Assembly: GCA_964590945.1 (NCBI GenBank)
Contig: CAZPXF010000047.1
Span: forward strand, 1-17,193
Source of the DNA: CAZPXF01 sp964590945
GTDB lineage: Bacteria > Bacillota > Clostridia > Lachnospirales > Lachnospiraceae
Direction: 5' to 3'
Length of the DNA stretch: 17,193 nucleotides
Shown here one piece after another: positions 6,532-14,756 of this stretch; position 1 is the stretch's first letter, and every line of letters starts with the position of its first letter. The notes under the pieces are model-generated. The model was not told the DNA's origin. It searched no databases and saw only the letters and a list, made by a program, of their open reading frames with translations. Made by a program: the position numbers and the translations under genes.

Positions 6532-7083
6532 ATGTTTAAGATTAAAGTAAATATGACAGAGAAAGCTCTATATGATTTTTTGTTGTATCATGCATATTCA
6601 AAATGGACAGGCCTGATGGTCAATGTACTGGGAATTGCATTTGTCTTTATGGGTTTGATCCAGCGCTTTCAGGGCAAGATAGGTTTCCGGGAATTTGCGA
6701 TCTTTTTTGCGGCAGGGGTTTTTTTCCTGAGTGCGGTTCCTGTGCAGCTGAAGCTGCGCGCAAGGAAGCAGGTGAAGATTAACCCGGATTTCAACCAGAC
6801 GGTGGACTATGATTTCTCGGACGACGGGATCATCGTGAAAGCCGGAGAGCGGGAACGCAGGTTTCAATGGACGCAGATGACGAAGACAGTAGTAACGCCG
6901 AAGTGCATTGGCATCTATTATGGGAAAGACGACGCGCTGATCATTCCGAAATGGGATTTCGGAGATCTGTTTGTCCCGATCTTTGAGATGTCGATGTACT
7001 ACACAGAGATGAACCGGCTTGGAAAGCTGCCAAAGGAAGAGCAGAAGAGCGAGACGCAGCCGGAGGGTCAGACGCAGGAGTAG
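6532..7083 (+). CDS. YcxB-like membrane protein
   Basis: A 183-residue protein with two predicted membrane spans near the N-terminus (about residues 25-44 and 52-72) and a cytoplasmic C-terminal part. Residues 92-152 (VDYDFSDDGI, then FQWTQMTKTV, then ALIIPKWDF) fit the YcxB-like domain found in many Firmicutes membrane proteins. The tail after residue 165 is a Glu/Gln-rich, low-complexity stretch. No enzymatic role is known for this family and none can be read here. It starts after AAAGGAG (7 nt spacing), follows the tetronate operon terminator, and lies 50 bp before the DeoR gene, so it may be co-transcribed with the regulator. A link to tetronate metabolism is not evident. Confidence 0.7.
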   Translation: MFKIKVNMTEKALYDFLLYHAYSKWTGLMVNVLGIAFVFMGLIQRFQGKIGFREFAIFFAAGVFFLSAVPVQLKLRARKQVKINPDFNQTVDYDFSDDGIIVKAGERERRFQWTQMTKTVVTPKCIGIYYGKDDALIIPKWDFGDLFVPIFEMSMYYTEMNRLGKLPKEEQKSETQPEGQTQE

Positions 7084-7133
7084 ATAAGATAGAGCGTTCT
7101 TGTGGTTTTTACTTGAACAAGGGGTAGGTTACT

Positions 7134-7910
7134 ATGGAAGAACGCAGACAACGTATTTTAAAAGAACTGGAAAAAAATGGGAGCGTCAGAGTGAATGAGC
7201 TGAGTGAGCTGCTGGGATGTTCCAAGGTAACGATCCGTGCGGATATCCGCGCGCTGGATCAGGAGGGAAAGCTTGTCCGGACACACGGAGGAGCGGTAGA
7301 AAAGGTGAAAGAGGACAACAGGCGCTATAAGTCGGAGACGATGTACCGGAATATCGAGATGAAGAAGCAGATCGCGGCGTGCGCCTATGAATTTATCGAG
7401 GATCTGGATACGATACTGATCGACGATGCGTCGACGACCTTTTATCTTGCGCTTCATATTAAAGAGCATCCGGAGAAGCAGCTTGCGGTGATCACCAATT
7501 CCCTTCCGGCGGCGAATGAACTGTACGGCTGCTCTCATGTGGAGCTTTTTGTGATCGGCGGCCACGTTGGAGGGCGCGTCGCGGCGACGATGGGGGATCA
7601 TGCGGTTGAGAATCTGGAGAAATTCCGCGTGGACAAGGCGTTTATCGGCGCTCACGGGATCAACTTTGATGTGGGAGTGACGTCCATTGCGACGCCTCAG
7701 CTTCAGGTAAAGCAGAAGATCCTGCAGATTTCCAGGAAAGTATTTGTCCTTGCGGACAGTACGAAATTCGGCGGAGGATATCTCTCAGTGATCTGTCCGC
7801 TCAAGTCGATCTATAAGATCATAACGGACAGCAAGGTATCGCAGGAGAATGTGATCCGCGCCGAACGGGATAATATCCCGCTGGTGGTTGGAAAACCAGA
7901 TATGAAATAA
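7134..7910 (+). CDS. DeoR-family transcriptional repressor
   Basis: A 258-residue protein of standard DeoR length. Residues 1-57 form the winged helix, with SELLGCSKVTIRADIRALDQ as the helix-turn-helix region and the family signature RTHGGAV (49-55). Residues about 75-235 form the DeoR sensor domain, a sugar-isomerase-like fold that binds phosphorylated intermediates: IDDASTTFY (96-104), TNSLPAANEL (121-130), FIGAHGI (170-176) and LADSTKFG (206-213). Such repressors usually control nearby carbohydrate operons and release DNA on binding a sugar phosphate. The likely target is the divergent tetronate promoter region, which holds repeated CGAAA boxes; this is inferred. The start is preceded by AAGGGGTAGG. 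A strong terminator follows. Confidence 0.88.
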   Translation: MEERRQRILKELEKNGSVRVNELSELLGCSKVTIRADIRALDQEGKLVRTHGGAVEKVKEDNRRYKSETMYRNIEMKKQIAACAYEFIEDLDTILIDDASTTFYLALHIKEHPEKQLAVITNSLPAANELYGCSHVELFVIGGHVGGRVAATMGDHAVENLEKFRVDKAFIGAHGINFDVGVTSIATPQLQVKQKILQISRKVFVLADSTKFGGGYLSVICPLKSIYKIITDSKVSQENVIRAERDNIPLVVGKPDMK

Positions 7911-7926
7911 CAGAGAATCAGAAAAT

Positions 7927-7954
7927 ACGTAGCCGGTTCCGGCTGCGTTTTTTT
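7927..7954 (+). terminator. Intrinsic terminator after the DeoR gene
   Basis: ACGTAGCC (7927-7934) pairs with GGCTGCGT (7941-7948), with one G-U, around loop GGTTCC. The stem leads directly into a T7 run (7948-7954). It starts 17 bp after the stop codon. Confidence 0.85.
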
Positions 7955-8009
7955 GCCGGTTGCGGGGAAAAGGGAAACCTGACAGCAGGGCAGGAAAAAG
8001 GGAAAAATC

Positions 8010-8050
8010 GACAGCATGGTATTGACAGCGTGGTATTATAAGCGTATATT
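8010..8050 (+). promoter_or_regulatory. Consensus promoter of the MarR-activase operon with a tandem repeat on the -35
   Basis: TTGACA (8022-8027), 17 bp, TATATT (8045-8050) is a near-perfect sigma-A promoter; the start would be near 8057. GACAGCATGGTATT (8010-8023) is followed directly by GACAGCGTGGTATT (8024-8037), a 14-bp tandem repeat with one mismatch that overlaps the -35. The repeat may be an operator. Confidence 0.7.
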
Positions 8051-8077
8051 ACTAAGGTACGAAAATTATTTGGATGT

Positions 8078-8097
8078 ATAGAAAGCTTTGTTTCTAT
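8078..8097. promoter_or_regulatory. Palindrome just upstream of marR, candidate autoregulatory operator
   Basis: ATAGAAA (8078-8084), spacer GCTTTG, TTTCTAT (8091-8097). MarR proteins bind imperfect palindromes of about 16-20 bp and often repress their own gene. This one lies at about +21 to +41 of the predicted transcript and covers the upstream ATG at 8096, favouring the start at 8114. Confidence 0.45.
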
Positions 8098-8113
8098 GGA
8101 TAAAGAGGTTAGG

Positions 8114-8542
8114 ATGCAGAAAAGGATTAGCCGGTATGCTCCGTTGATCAAGGTGATCAGTGAAAGCATCGAGAAAAAAGCCAATCAGGCTCTGAATAAA
8201 TACGGCATTACCAATGTACAGATGCAGGTGCTGATGCTTCTGTATGATTCCGCGGACGGGAGCTGCTCGCTGAAGGAGCTTGAGCGCTTCTTCCATGTTG
8301 CTCAGTCGACGGCTGCGGGAGTCGTATCAAGGCTGGAGGCCAAGAAATTAGTAGAAGGATTTCCGAATCCGAAAGATAAAAGAACCAAAATGATCCGTTT
8401 GACCGGGAAAGGCAGAGAGGTTTGTCCGAAGGTGGAGAACAGCCTTACGGCGACAGATATCTGGCTGACGTCGGAGCTGACCGATGTGGAGAAGCAGGAT
8501 TTTCTGCGTATTTTACAAAAGGTCTGTTCGGCGGTTCATTAA
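8114..8542 (+). CDS. MarR-family transcriptional regulator
   Basis: A 142-residue winged-helix protein of MarR type. An N-terminal dimerisation helix (residues about 8-30) is followed by the DNA-binding core. Visible parts are LKELERFFHVAQSTAAGVVS (53-72, helix-turn-helix), then RLEAKKLVEGF (73-83), and the wing PNPKDKRTKMIRLT (84-97) with the conserved DxR. A C-terminal helix closes the dimer interface. MarR proteins are dimeric repressors that respond to small lipophilic or CoA-linked ligands. The start at 8114 has AAAGAGG 5 nt upstream; an in-frame ATG at 8096 would add six residues but has no Shine-Dalgarno sequence and sits in the palindrome. The activase gene begins 50 bp downstream, so this is its likely regulator. 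Confidence 0.85.
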   Translation: MQKRISRYAPLIKVISESIEKKANQALNKYGITNVQMQVLMLLYDSADGSCSLKELERFFHVAQSTAAGVVSRLEAKKLVEGFPNPKDKRTKMIRLTGKGREVCPKVENSLTATDIWLTSELTDVEKQDFLRILQKVCSAVH

Positions 8543-8562
8543 TATAGCCGCGCTGCTATATT
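8541..8562. repeat. Perfect 8-bp inverted repeat between marR and the activase gene
   Basis: AATATAGC (8541-8548), loop CGCGCT, GCTATATT (8555-8562), overlapping the marR stop codon. No T-run follows, so it is not a standard terminator. It could be an mRNA-processing hairpin or an attenuating structure between the two cistrons. Confidence 0.4.
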
Positions 8563-8592
8563 GGGAGAAGACACATTCGGAAGAGGAGAGTT

Positions 8593-11500
8593 ATGATGAA
8601 CAGCGAAATGATCAGGCAGACGTATGCGGTAGGGATCGACGTCGGCTCCACAACAGTGAAGGTCATTGTTTTGGATCCGGCGGGAGATATCGTGTACGAG
8701 AATTATCAGAGGCATATGGCAAATATCAAGGAGACTGTGCTTCGGATGCTGAAAGAGTTTTTGGAAGAGAAAGGGAACGTTCCGTGTACCCTTGCGGTTA
8801 CAGGCAGCGGCGGACTGAATCTGGCGAAGCGTATGGACTGCGAATTTGTGCAGGAGGTTGTCGCGGTGACGACGGCGATCCGCCGGACGGCGCCGGAGAC
8901 GGACGTGGTGATCGAGCTTGGCGGCGAGGATGCGAAGATCATCTATTTCCGCAATGGCGTTGATCAGAGGATGAACGGAATCTGCGCCGGAGGAACGGGA
9001 GCGTTTATTGACCAGATGGCAAGTCTTCTGCAGACGGATGCGCAGGGACTGAACGAATATGCGAAGAATTATAAGGAGATCTACCCGATCGCGGCCAGAT
9101 GCGGCGTATTTGCAAAGAGCGATATCCAGCCGCTGATCAATGACGGCGCTTCGCGGGAAGATCTCTCCGCAAGTATTTTCCAGGCGGTCGTCAACCAGAC
9201 GATCAGCGGACTTGCGTGCGGCAGAAAGATATGCGGTCATGTTGCATTTCTGGGCGGCCCGCTTTTCTTCCTGTCCGAGCTTCGGGAAGCTTTTATCCGG
9301 ACGCTGGAGCTTCGGGAGGATGAGGTCGTTTTCCCGAAGAACGCGCACCTTTTTGCCGCGCAGGGAACTGCGATCTACAGCAGAAAAGGAGAGAGCGGCA
9401 CGCTGGCTGGCATCGTCGGCCGTATGCAGAAGATCGACGGCGTTCTCTCGGAGACGAACCGTTTGGATCCGCTGTTTCAGGATGAAGAAGAACTGGAGAA
9501 GTTCCGGGAAAGACAGGGACAATACTGTGTACATAGAGAGAAGCTGGACGATTATAAAGGACTTTGCTATCTTGGCGTCGATGCGGGTTCCACGACGACG
9601 AAGATGGCGCTTGTATCGGAATACGGAGAACTTCTGTACTCGTTCTACAGCAGCAATAAGGGCGATCCCCTTGCCGTGATCAAGGAAGCCTTTCAGGAGA
9701 TCCGGGAGCATCTGAACCCGGAGGCGAAGATTGCATACTCCTGTTCAACCGGTTACGGGGAGGCGCTTCTGAAGGATGCGTGCAGGCTGGACGAGGGCGA
9801 GGTAGAGACGATCGCCCACTATTATGCGGCGCATTTCTTTGAACCGGATGTGGACTGCATCCTTGATATCGGCGGGCAGGATATGAAGTGCATCAAGATC
9901 AAGGACGGAAGCGTCGATACGATCATTTTGAATGAAGCGTGCTCGTCCGGATGCGGTTCCTTCATTGAGAACTTTGCAAATTCCCTCGGCTATTCGGCGG
10001 AGCAGTTCGCAGAGAAGGCGCTTCTTGCGAAGAGTCCGGTGGATCTGGGCACGCGCTGTACGGTATTTATGAATTCCAATGTAAAGCAGGCGCAGAAGGA
10101 GGGCGCGTCCGTTGCGGATATTGCCTCCGGGCTTGCGTATTCTGTTATTAAAAATGCGATGTTCAAGGTCATCAAGCTGACAGATGCTTCCAGTCTGGGA
10201 GAAAAGGTTGTCGTGCAGGGCGGTACGTTCTATAATGACGCGGTGCTCAGAAGCTTCGAGCTGATCTCGGGACATGAAGCGATCCGCCCGGATATTGCGG
10301 GCCTGATGGGAGCTTTCGGCGCGGCGCTGATCGCGCGGGAGCGCTATGTCGGACAGGAGACGACGATGCTCTCCCTCGATGAGATCATAGGACTTGAGTA
10401 CCGGACGAAGATGGCGCATTGCAAGGGATGCCAGAACCGGTGCCGCCTGACGGTCAGCCTGTTTTCAGGCGGGCGCAGGCATATTTCCGGAAACCGCTGT
10501 GAGAAAGGGATCCAGTCGGAGAATTCCCAGCATCTGGCGCCGAACCTGTTTGATTATAAAAAAGAGCGGCTGTTTGCGTACGAGCCTCTTTCCGAGGAGG
10601 AAGCGGAGCGCGGGACGATCGGCATTCCGCGTGTGCTCAATCTGTTCGAGGATTATCCGTTCTGGGCCGTGTTCTTTAAGAAACTCGGATTCCGTACGGT
10701 ATTGTCGCCGTTCTCGGACCGGAAGCTGTTCCAGCTCGGTATGGATTCGATCCCGAGCGAGTCGGAGTGTTACCCGGCAAAGCTTGTGCACGGGCATATC
10801 GAATGGCTGATCGCGCAGGGCGTGAAGACGATTTTCTATCCATGCGTATTTTACGAGCGCGAGGAGCGCAAAAATATACAGAATCATTACAATTGCCCTA
10901 TGGTCATCTCTTATCCGGAGAATATCCGGAATAATGTGGAGAACCTGAAAGAAAAGGGAATCCGCTATATTGACCCGTTTATCGCTTTCACGAACGAGGA
11001 GATCCTTACAAAGCGCATGTGCGAGGTGATGGCGGAGGAATTCGGAATCGGCAGAAAAGCCGTCACAGAGGCGGTTCATGCGGCGTGGCAGGAGCTTCTG
11101 AAATTCAAGCAGGATGTCGAGGAGGAAGGAAAGCGGACGATCCGGTGGATGCGCGAGAATAATGGCCGCGGCATCGTGCTGGCAGGACGCCCGTACCACC
11201 TTGATCCGGAGATCAATCACGGGATTCCGGAGATGATCCAGAGCTATGGTTTCGCCGTGCTGACAGAGGACAGCGTGGCCGGACTGAGCAAGCGTAACCT
11301 GAAGCTGCGGGCGACGAACCAGTGGATGTATCATTCGAGGCTTTACGCGGCGGCTGAGTTTATCGGCGGGCAGGCGGATCTGGACATGATCCAGCTGAAT
11401 TCCTTTGGATGCGGGCTGGATGCGGTTACCGTCGATCAGGTGCAGGATATCCTGAGCCAGGCAGGCAAATTATATACGTTGTTGAAGATTGATGAGGTGA

Positions 11501-12900
11501 ACAATCTGGGCGCCGCGAAGATCCGCGTGCGTTCCCTGATCGCGGCGCTGAAGCTCCGGCAGAATATCATTCCGGAGAAGACGCCGGAAATACAGGATTT
11601 CCACCGTGTAGAGTACACGAAGAAGATGCAGGATCAGAAGTATACGATCCTCTGCACGCCGATGGCGCCGATCCATTTTACCTTCGTTGAGGCGGCGCTG
11701 CGAAGCGTCGGCTACGATGTAGTCATGATGAACAATGAAAGCCAGAACGTCCTTGATATGGGACTGAAATTTGTCAACAATGACGCCTGTTATCCGGCGA
11801 TGATCGTGACCGGGCAGATCATCGATGCAGTTCTGTCGGGCAAATATGATACGGATAAGCTGGCGGTTCTGATGGTGCAGACAGGCGGCGGCTGCCGCGC
11901 GTCGAATTACGTCGGATTTATCCGCAAAGCGCTGCAGGACGCAGGATGCCCGCAGATACCGGTTATCTCCATCAATGTAAATGGAATGGAGAAAAATGAA
12001 GGCTTCAGATATTCGTTTAAGATGGTCGCGAAGCTTCTTCAGGGAATTGTCTACGGCGACGTATTTATGCGTTGCCTGTACCGCACGCGCCCGTATGAGC
12101 TTCAGGAGAACTCTGCAAACGAGCTTTACGAAATATGGAAAGAGATCTGCATTGACGACATTATGAAGCCGTCCATCGGTATGCCGAAGTTCTACCGCAA
12201 CTGTGAAAACATCATCGATGCGTTCGACAAGCTGCCGATCAACGAGACCCTGAACAAGCCGAAGGTCGGTATCGTCGGGGAAGTGCTTGTCAAGTTCATG
12301 CCGCTTGCCAACAATCATCTGATCGATATGCTGGAGGGCGAGGGTATGGAGGTCGTTATGCCGGATTTCGTCGAATTTCTGGAATACTGCTTCTGGAACG
12401 CGATCTACCGCGAGAGGTATCTTGGCGGAACGAAGACCGGCTCCTGCATGGCGAAAACGGGAGTTGCGATCATGGACAATGTGCGGAAGCGTATTTTCAA
12501 GGCGCTGGATCGGAGCAAGCATTTCCATTCGCCGACGCACCTGAAAAAAGTGCGGGACGATGCATCGGATGTGATCCAGATCGGGAACCAGTGCGGCGAA
12601 GGCTGGTTCCTCGCCGGAGAGATCATCGATCTTGTGAAAAACCATGTGGATAACGTCGTATGTATCCAGCCGTTCGGATGTCTTCCGAACCACATTGCGG
12701 GAAAAGGGATCATTAAACGGGTAAAAGAGCTGTATCCGCAGGCAAATATCCTTGCCATCGACTATGATCCGAGCGCGAGCAGGGTCAACCAGCTCAACCG
12801 TATCAAGCTGATGCTGGAAAATGCAAAGGCGCGCATCGAGGAGGAACAGAGTGAAAAACAGGCGGTGAAAACAATGAATGCGAAGGTATTTGCAGAATGA
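8593..12900 (+). CDS. Fused 2-hydroxyacyl-CoA dehydratase activase / dehydratase-like protein
   Basis: A 1435-residue multidomain protein. Two BadF/BadG/BcrA/BcrD-type ASKHA ATPase modules come first: residues about 10-265 (GIDVGSTTVKVIVLD, 14-28) and 325-585 (LGVDAGSTTTKMALV, 327-341). Each carries the Cys pair that in HgdC-type activators holds a [4Fe-4S] cluster at a dimer interface: C131 and C170, then C450 (with C454) and C489. A Cys cluster C610/C613/C617/C636 follows. Residues about 675-980 resemble DUF2229, and about 1015-1400 resemble the 2-hydroxyglutaryl-CoA dehydratase subunit family, with further Cys (C1066, C1101, C1285, C1334, C1363). Known activators use ATP to inject one electron into a separate dehydratase for radical dehydration. 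Large fused homologues are common in Clostridia, usually without known substrate. GAGGAGAG precedes the ATG; the next gene overlaps by 4 bp. Confidence 0.85.
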   Translation: MMNSEMIRQTYAVGIDVGSTTVKVIVLDPAGDIVYENYQRHMANIKETVLRMLKEFLEEKGNVPCTLAVTGSGGLNLAKRMDCEFVQEVVAVTTAIRRTAPETDVVIELGGEDAKIIYFRNGVDQRMNGICAGGTGAFIDQMASLLQTDAQGLNEYAKNYKEIYPIAARCGVFAKSDIQPLINDGASREDLSASIFQAVVNQTISGLACGRKICGHVAFLGGPLFFLSELREAFIRTLELREDEVVFPKNAHLFAAQGTAIYSRKGESGTLAGIVGRMQKIDGVLSETNRLDPLFQDEEELEKFRERQGQYCVHREKLDDYKGLCYLGVDAGSTTTKMALVSEYGELLYSFYSSNKGDPLAVIKEAFQEIREHLNPEAKIAYSCSTGYGEALLKDACRLDEGEVETIAHYYAAHFFEPDVDCILDIGGQDMKCIKIKDGSVDTIILNEACSSGCGSFIENFANSLGYSAEQFAEKALLAKSPVDLGTRCTVFMNSNVKQAQKEGASVADIASGLAYSVIKNAMFKVIKLTDASSLGEKVVVQGGTFYNDAVLRSFELISGHEAIRPDIAGLMGAFGAALIARERYVGQETTMLSLDEIIGLEYRTKMAHCKGCQNRCRLTVSLFSGGRRHISGNRCEKGIQSENSQHLAPNLFDYKKERLFAYEPLSEEEAERGTIGIPRVLNLFEDYPFWAVFFKKLGFRTVLSPFSDRKLFQLGMDSIPSESECYPAKLVHGHIEWLIAQGVKTIFYPCVFYEREERKNIQNHYNCPMVISYPENIRNNVENLKEKGIRYIDPFIAFTNEEILTKRMCEVMAEEFGIGRKAVTEAVHAAWQELLKFKQDVEEEGKRTIRWMRENNGRGIVLAGRPYHLDPEINHGIPEMIQSYGFAVLTEDSVAGLSKRNLKLRATNQWMYHSRLYAAAEFIGGQADLDMIQLNSFGCGLDAVTVDQVQDILSQAGKLYTLLKIDEVNNLGAAKIRVRSLIAALKLRQNIIPEKTPEIQDFHRVEYTKKMQDQKYTILCTPMAPIHFTFVEAALRSVGYDVVMMNNESQNVLDMGLKFVNNDACYPAMIVTGQIIDAVLSGKYDTDKLAVLMVQTGGGCRASNYVGFIRKALQDAGCPQIPVISINVNGMEKNEGFRYSFKMVAKLLQGIVYGDVFMRCLYRTRPYELQENSANELYEIWKEICIDDIMKPSIGMPKFYRNCENIIDAFDKLPINETLNKPKVGIVGEVLVKFMPLANNHLIDMLEGEGMEVVMPDFVEFLEYCFWNAIYRERYLGGTKTGSCMAKTGVAIMDNVRKRIFKALDRSKHFHSPTHLKKVRDDASDVIQIGNQCGEGWFLAGEIIDLVKNHVDNVVCIQPFGCLPNHIAGKGIIKRVKELYPQANILAIDYDPSASRVNQLNRIKLMLENAKARIEEEQSEKQAVKTMNAKVFAE

Positions 12901-13574
12901 TAAAGCGTACGATCGGTTTCTGGAAGAAATGGATTCCGGAGCATAAATACTGTTATGCGATGCTCTATATGATAGTTTATCTCGTCGTGTTCTTTACGCT
13001 GGATTTTACGGTAGAACCAAAGTATATCATTCACTGCAGGCTGGACGATGCGATCCCGTTCTGCGAATATTTCGCGATCCCGTATGCGGTCTGGTTTCCG
13101 GCGTTTATACTGGCTCTGCTCCTGTATATGTATTATGATAAAGAAGAATTTCAGCAGCTCTGGTTTATCATGTTCACAGGGGCGACGATCTGCTTCCTTA
13201 TATATATGGCGCTCCCAAACGGCCTGAAGCTGCGGGTGGATATTCCGAACCGGAACATTTTATGTATGTTTCTGAATATCCTCTGGAACGTGGATTCGCC
13301 GGTAAATGTCTGTCCGTCCCTCCACGTATCGACATCGACCGCGATCGCCCTTGTGACGGCGCGTTCCAGACACTTTAAGGGCAAAGGAAGAATATGGCAG
13401 GCGCTGGTGATCCTGCTGATGATACTGATCTGTATCTCGACGATGTTCGTCAAACAGCATTCGGCGGTGGACGTCTTTTGCGGCGCTCTTTTAAGCGCGG
13501 TATTGTACGTGATCGCATACCATACCAACTGGAGGAAGCTTTTCTACGGGACAAAGCTGGAGATACTTATGTGA
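12897..13574 (+). CDS. PAP2-family membrane phosphatase
   Basis: A 225-residue integral membrane protein with about five or six hydrophobic spans. Two of the three PAP2 phosphatase motifs are clear: PSLH at 140-143 and, after S181, HSAVD at 188-192, giving His143, His188 and Asp192 for phosphohistidine catalysis. The usual first motif KxxxxxxRP is not obvious, as in the inositolphosphotransferase-like subgroup; the region around 108-119 (NGLKLRVDIPNR) may stand in for it. Family members remove or transfer phosphate on phosphatidic acid, undecaprenyl pyrophosphate or related lipids at the membrane. Its ATG overlaps the TGA of the activase gene (ATGA), so translation is coupled. Context suggests a lipid or envelope substrate; the precise one is unknown. 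Confidence 0.82.
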   Translation: MIKRTIGFWKKWIPEHKYCYAMLYMIVYLVVFFTLDFTVEPKYIIHCRLDDAIPFCEYFAIPYAVWFPAFILALLLYMYYDKEEFQQLWFIMFTGATICFLIYMALPNGLKLRVDIPNRNILCMFLNILWNVDSPVNVCPSLHVSTSTAIALVTARSRHFKGKGRIWQALVILLMILICISTMFVKQHSAVDVFCGALLSAVLYVIAYHTNWRKLFYGTKLEILM

Positions 13575-13628
13575 TACCGGCGCGCGGGTATCATGGCTGA
13601 CGGAATTTATAGTAAAAGAGGGAATATT

Positions 13629-14657
13629 ATGGCTGAGAAACTGATTACTTTTGTAGTACCTTGCTACAATTCGCAGGATTATTTACACATCTGCGTGGAG
13701 AGCCTTCTGACAGGCGGAAAGCATGTGGAGATCCTGATCGTCAACGACGGCTCGACAGACAGAACCGGGGAGATTGCAGCACAGTACGAGGCAAAATATC
13801 CGGGTATCGTGCGTGTGCTGACGCAGGAAAACGGAGGACATGGCGAGGGGATCAATCACGGACTGCGTGAAGCATGCGGAACTTACTTCAAGGTCGTAGA
13901 TTCTGACGACTGGCTGGATACGGAAGCGCTGAAAAAGCTGATCCGGCGTCTGTACCAGTGCGAGGAAAAGGGCGGCGTCGACCTGATGGTGTGCAATTAC
14001 GTTTACGACCATAAGGAAGAACCGAAGCTTAACAGAACGATCCGGTATGCAAATGTATTTCCGCGGAACCGGATCCTTGGCTGGGAGGATACAAGACCGT
14101 TCCTTCCATGGCAGTACCTGACCCTGCACTCCTGCATCCACAGGACGCAGATCCTGCGCGACTGCAAGCTTGAGCTGCCCAGGCATACATTTTATGAGGA
14201 CAACCTTTTCGCATACACGCCGCTTCCATATATAAAGCGGATCTGCTATACGGATATCGACCTGTATCATTATCTGATCGGCCGGGCGGACCAGTCCGTT
14301 GCCGAGGACGCATTGAAGAAACGATGTTCCCACCAGATTCTTGTGTCGACACGGATCTTCAAGGCGTACAACCTGAAAGAGATCAAAGCAGAAAATCCGA
14401 AGCTGGCGCGTTATATGTATCATGAGGTTGAATTTATGATGGCGATCGCAACGGCATTTACAAGGCTGAACCGCACAGCGGAGGCGGAACAGATGATACG
14501 GGATATGTGGGCGGACGTATCGGAATTTGATGCAAAGCTTGCAAGACGTATCCGGCGCGCGTCGATCGCGGCGTTTATAAACCTTCCGGGCAAAGCGGGG
14601 CGCGGCCTTGGCATTGCCGGGTACAGGCTCTGCCACAAATTGGTGGCGTTTAACTAA
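13629..14657 (+). CDS. Family-2 glycosyltransferase
   Basis: A 342-residue GT-A fold glycosyltransferase. The nucleotide-sugar domain shows FVVPCYNSQDYL (8-19), ILIVNDGSTDRTG (35-47), ENGGHGEGINHGL (67-79) and the metal-binding KVVDSDDWLD (88-97). The likely catalytic base lies in FYEDNLFAY (188-196). No membrane span is evident, so it is probably a cytoplasmic or membrane-associated enzyme that moves a sugar to a lipid or polysaccharide acceptor; donor and acceptor cannot be read. The start at 13629 has AGAGGG 6 nt upstream; an in-frame ATG at 13593 would add 12 residues but lacks a good ribosome site. It lies 54 bp behind the PAP2 gene with no terminator between, so it probably ends the MarR-activase operon. 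Confidence 0.85.
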   Translation: MAEKLITFVVPCYNSQDYLHICVESLLTGGKHVEILIVNDGSTDRTGEIAAQYEAKYPGIVRVLTQENGGHGEGINHGLREACGTYFKVVDSDDWLDTEALKKLIRRLYQCEEKGGVDLMVCNYVYDHKEEPKLNRTIRYANVFPRNRILGWEDTRPFLPWQYLTLHSCIHRTQILRDCKLELPRHTFYEDNLFAYTPLPYIKRICYTDIDLYHYLIGRADQSVAEDALKKRCSHQILVSTRIFKAYNLKEIKAENPKLARYMYHEVEFMMAIATAFTRLNRTAEAEQMIRDMWADVSEFDAKLARRIRRASIAAFINLPGKAGRGLGIAGYRLCHKLVAFN

Positions 14658-14676
14658 AGGATCGTGAAGAACGGCC

Positions 14677-14742
14677 GTCCGGCCCTGCGCCTGATAAGGC
14701 TTTTGCAACCGAAGGTAAATAAAGTCCCGGGCGCGGCCGGAC
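14677..14742 (+). terminator. Long GC-rich imperfect hairpin after the glycosyltransferase gene, possible terminator
   Basis: GTCCGGCC (14677-14684) pairs with GGCCGGAC (14735-14742), and after a 2-nt bulge GCGCC pairs with GGCGC. The loop of about 38 nt contains a small GCCT-GATA-AGGC hairpin followed by TTTT (14689-14704). The big stem has no T-run, so its role is uncertain; it could instead isolate the operon from the ribosomal promoter. Confidence 0.45.
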
Positions 14743-14756
14743 TGTTAAAAAATGTC

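Noticed and set aside
8539..9711. A 390-codon open frame on the minus strand opposite the activase gene
   Set aside because: It resembles no family I know, is Arg/His/Leu-rich as expected for the antisense of a GC-rich gene, and lies fully opposite a well-supported coding sequence.
11470..12693. A 407-codon minus-strand frame inside the activase gene
   Set aside because: Same reasons: composition of a shadow frame, no recognisable motif, no promoter or ribosome site seen.
13593..13628. Upstream ATG as the start of the glycosyltransferase
   Set aside because: There is no Shine-Dalgarno sequence before it, while the ATG at 13629 has AGAGGG at 6 nt and matches the family N-terminus.
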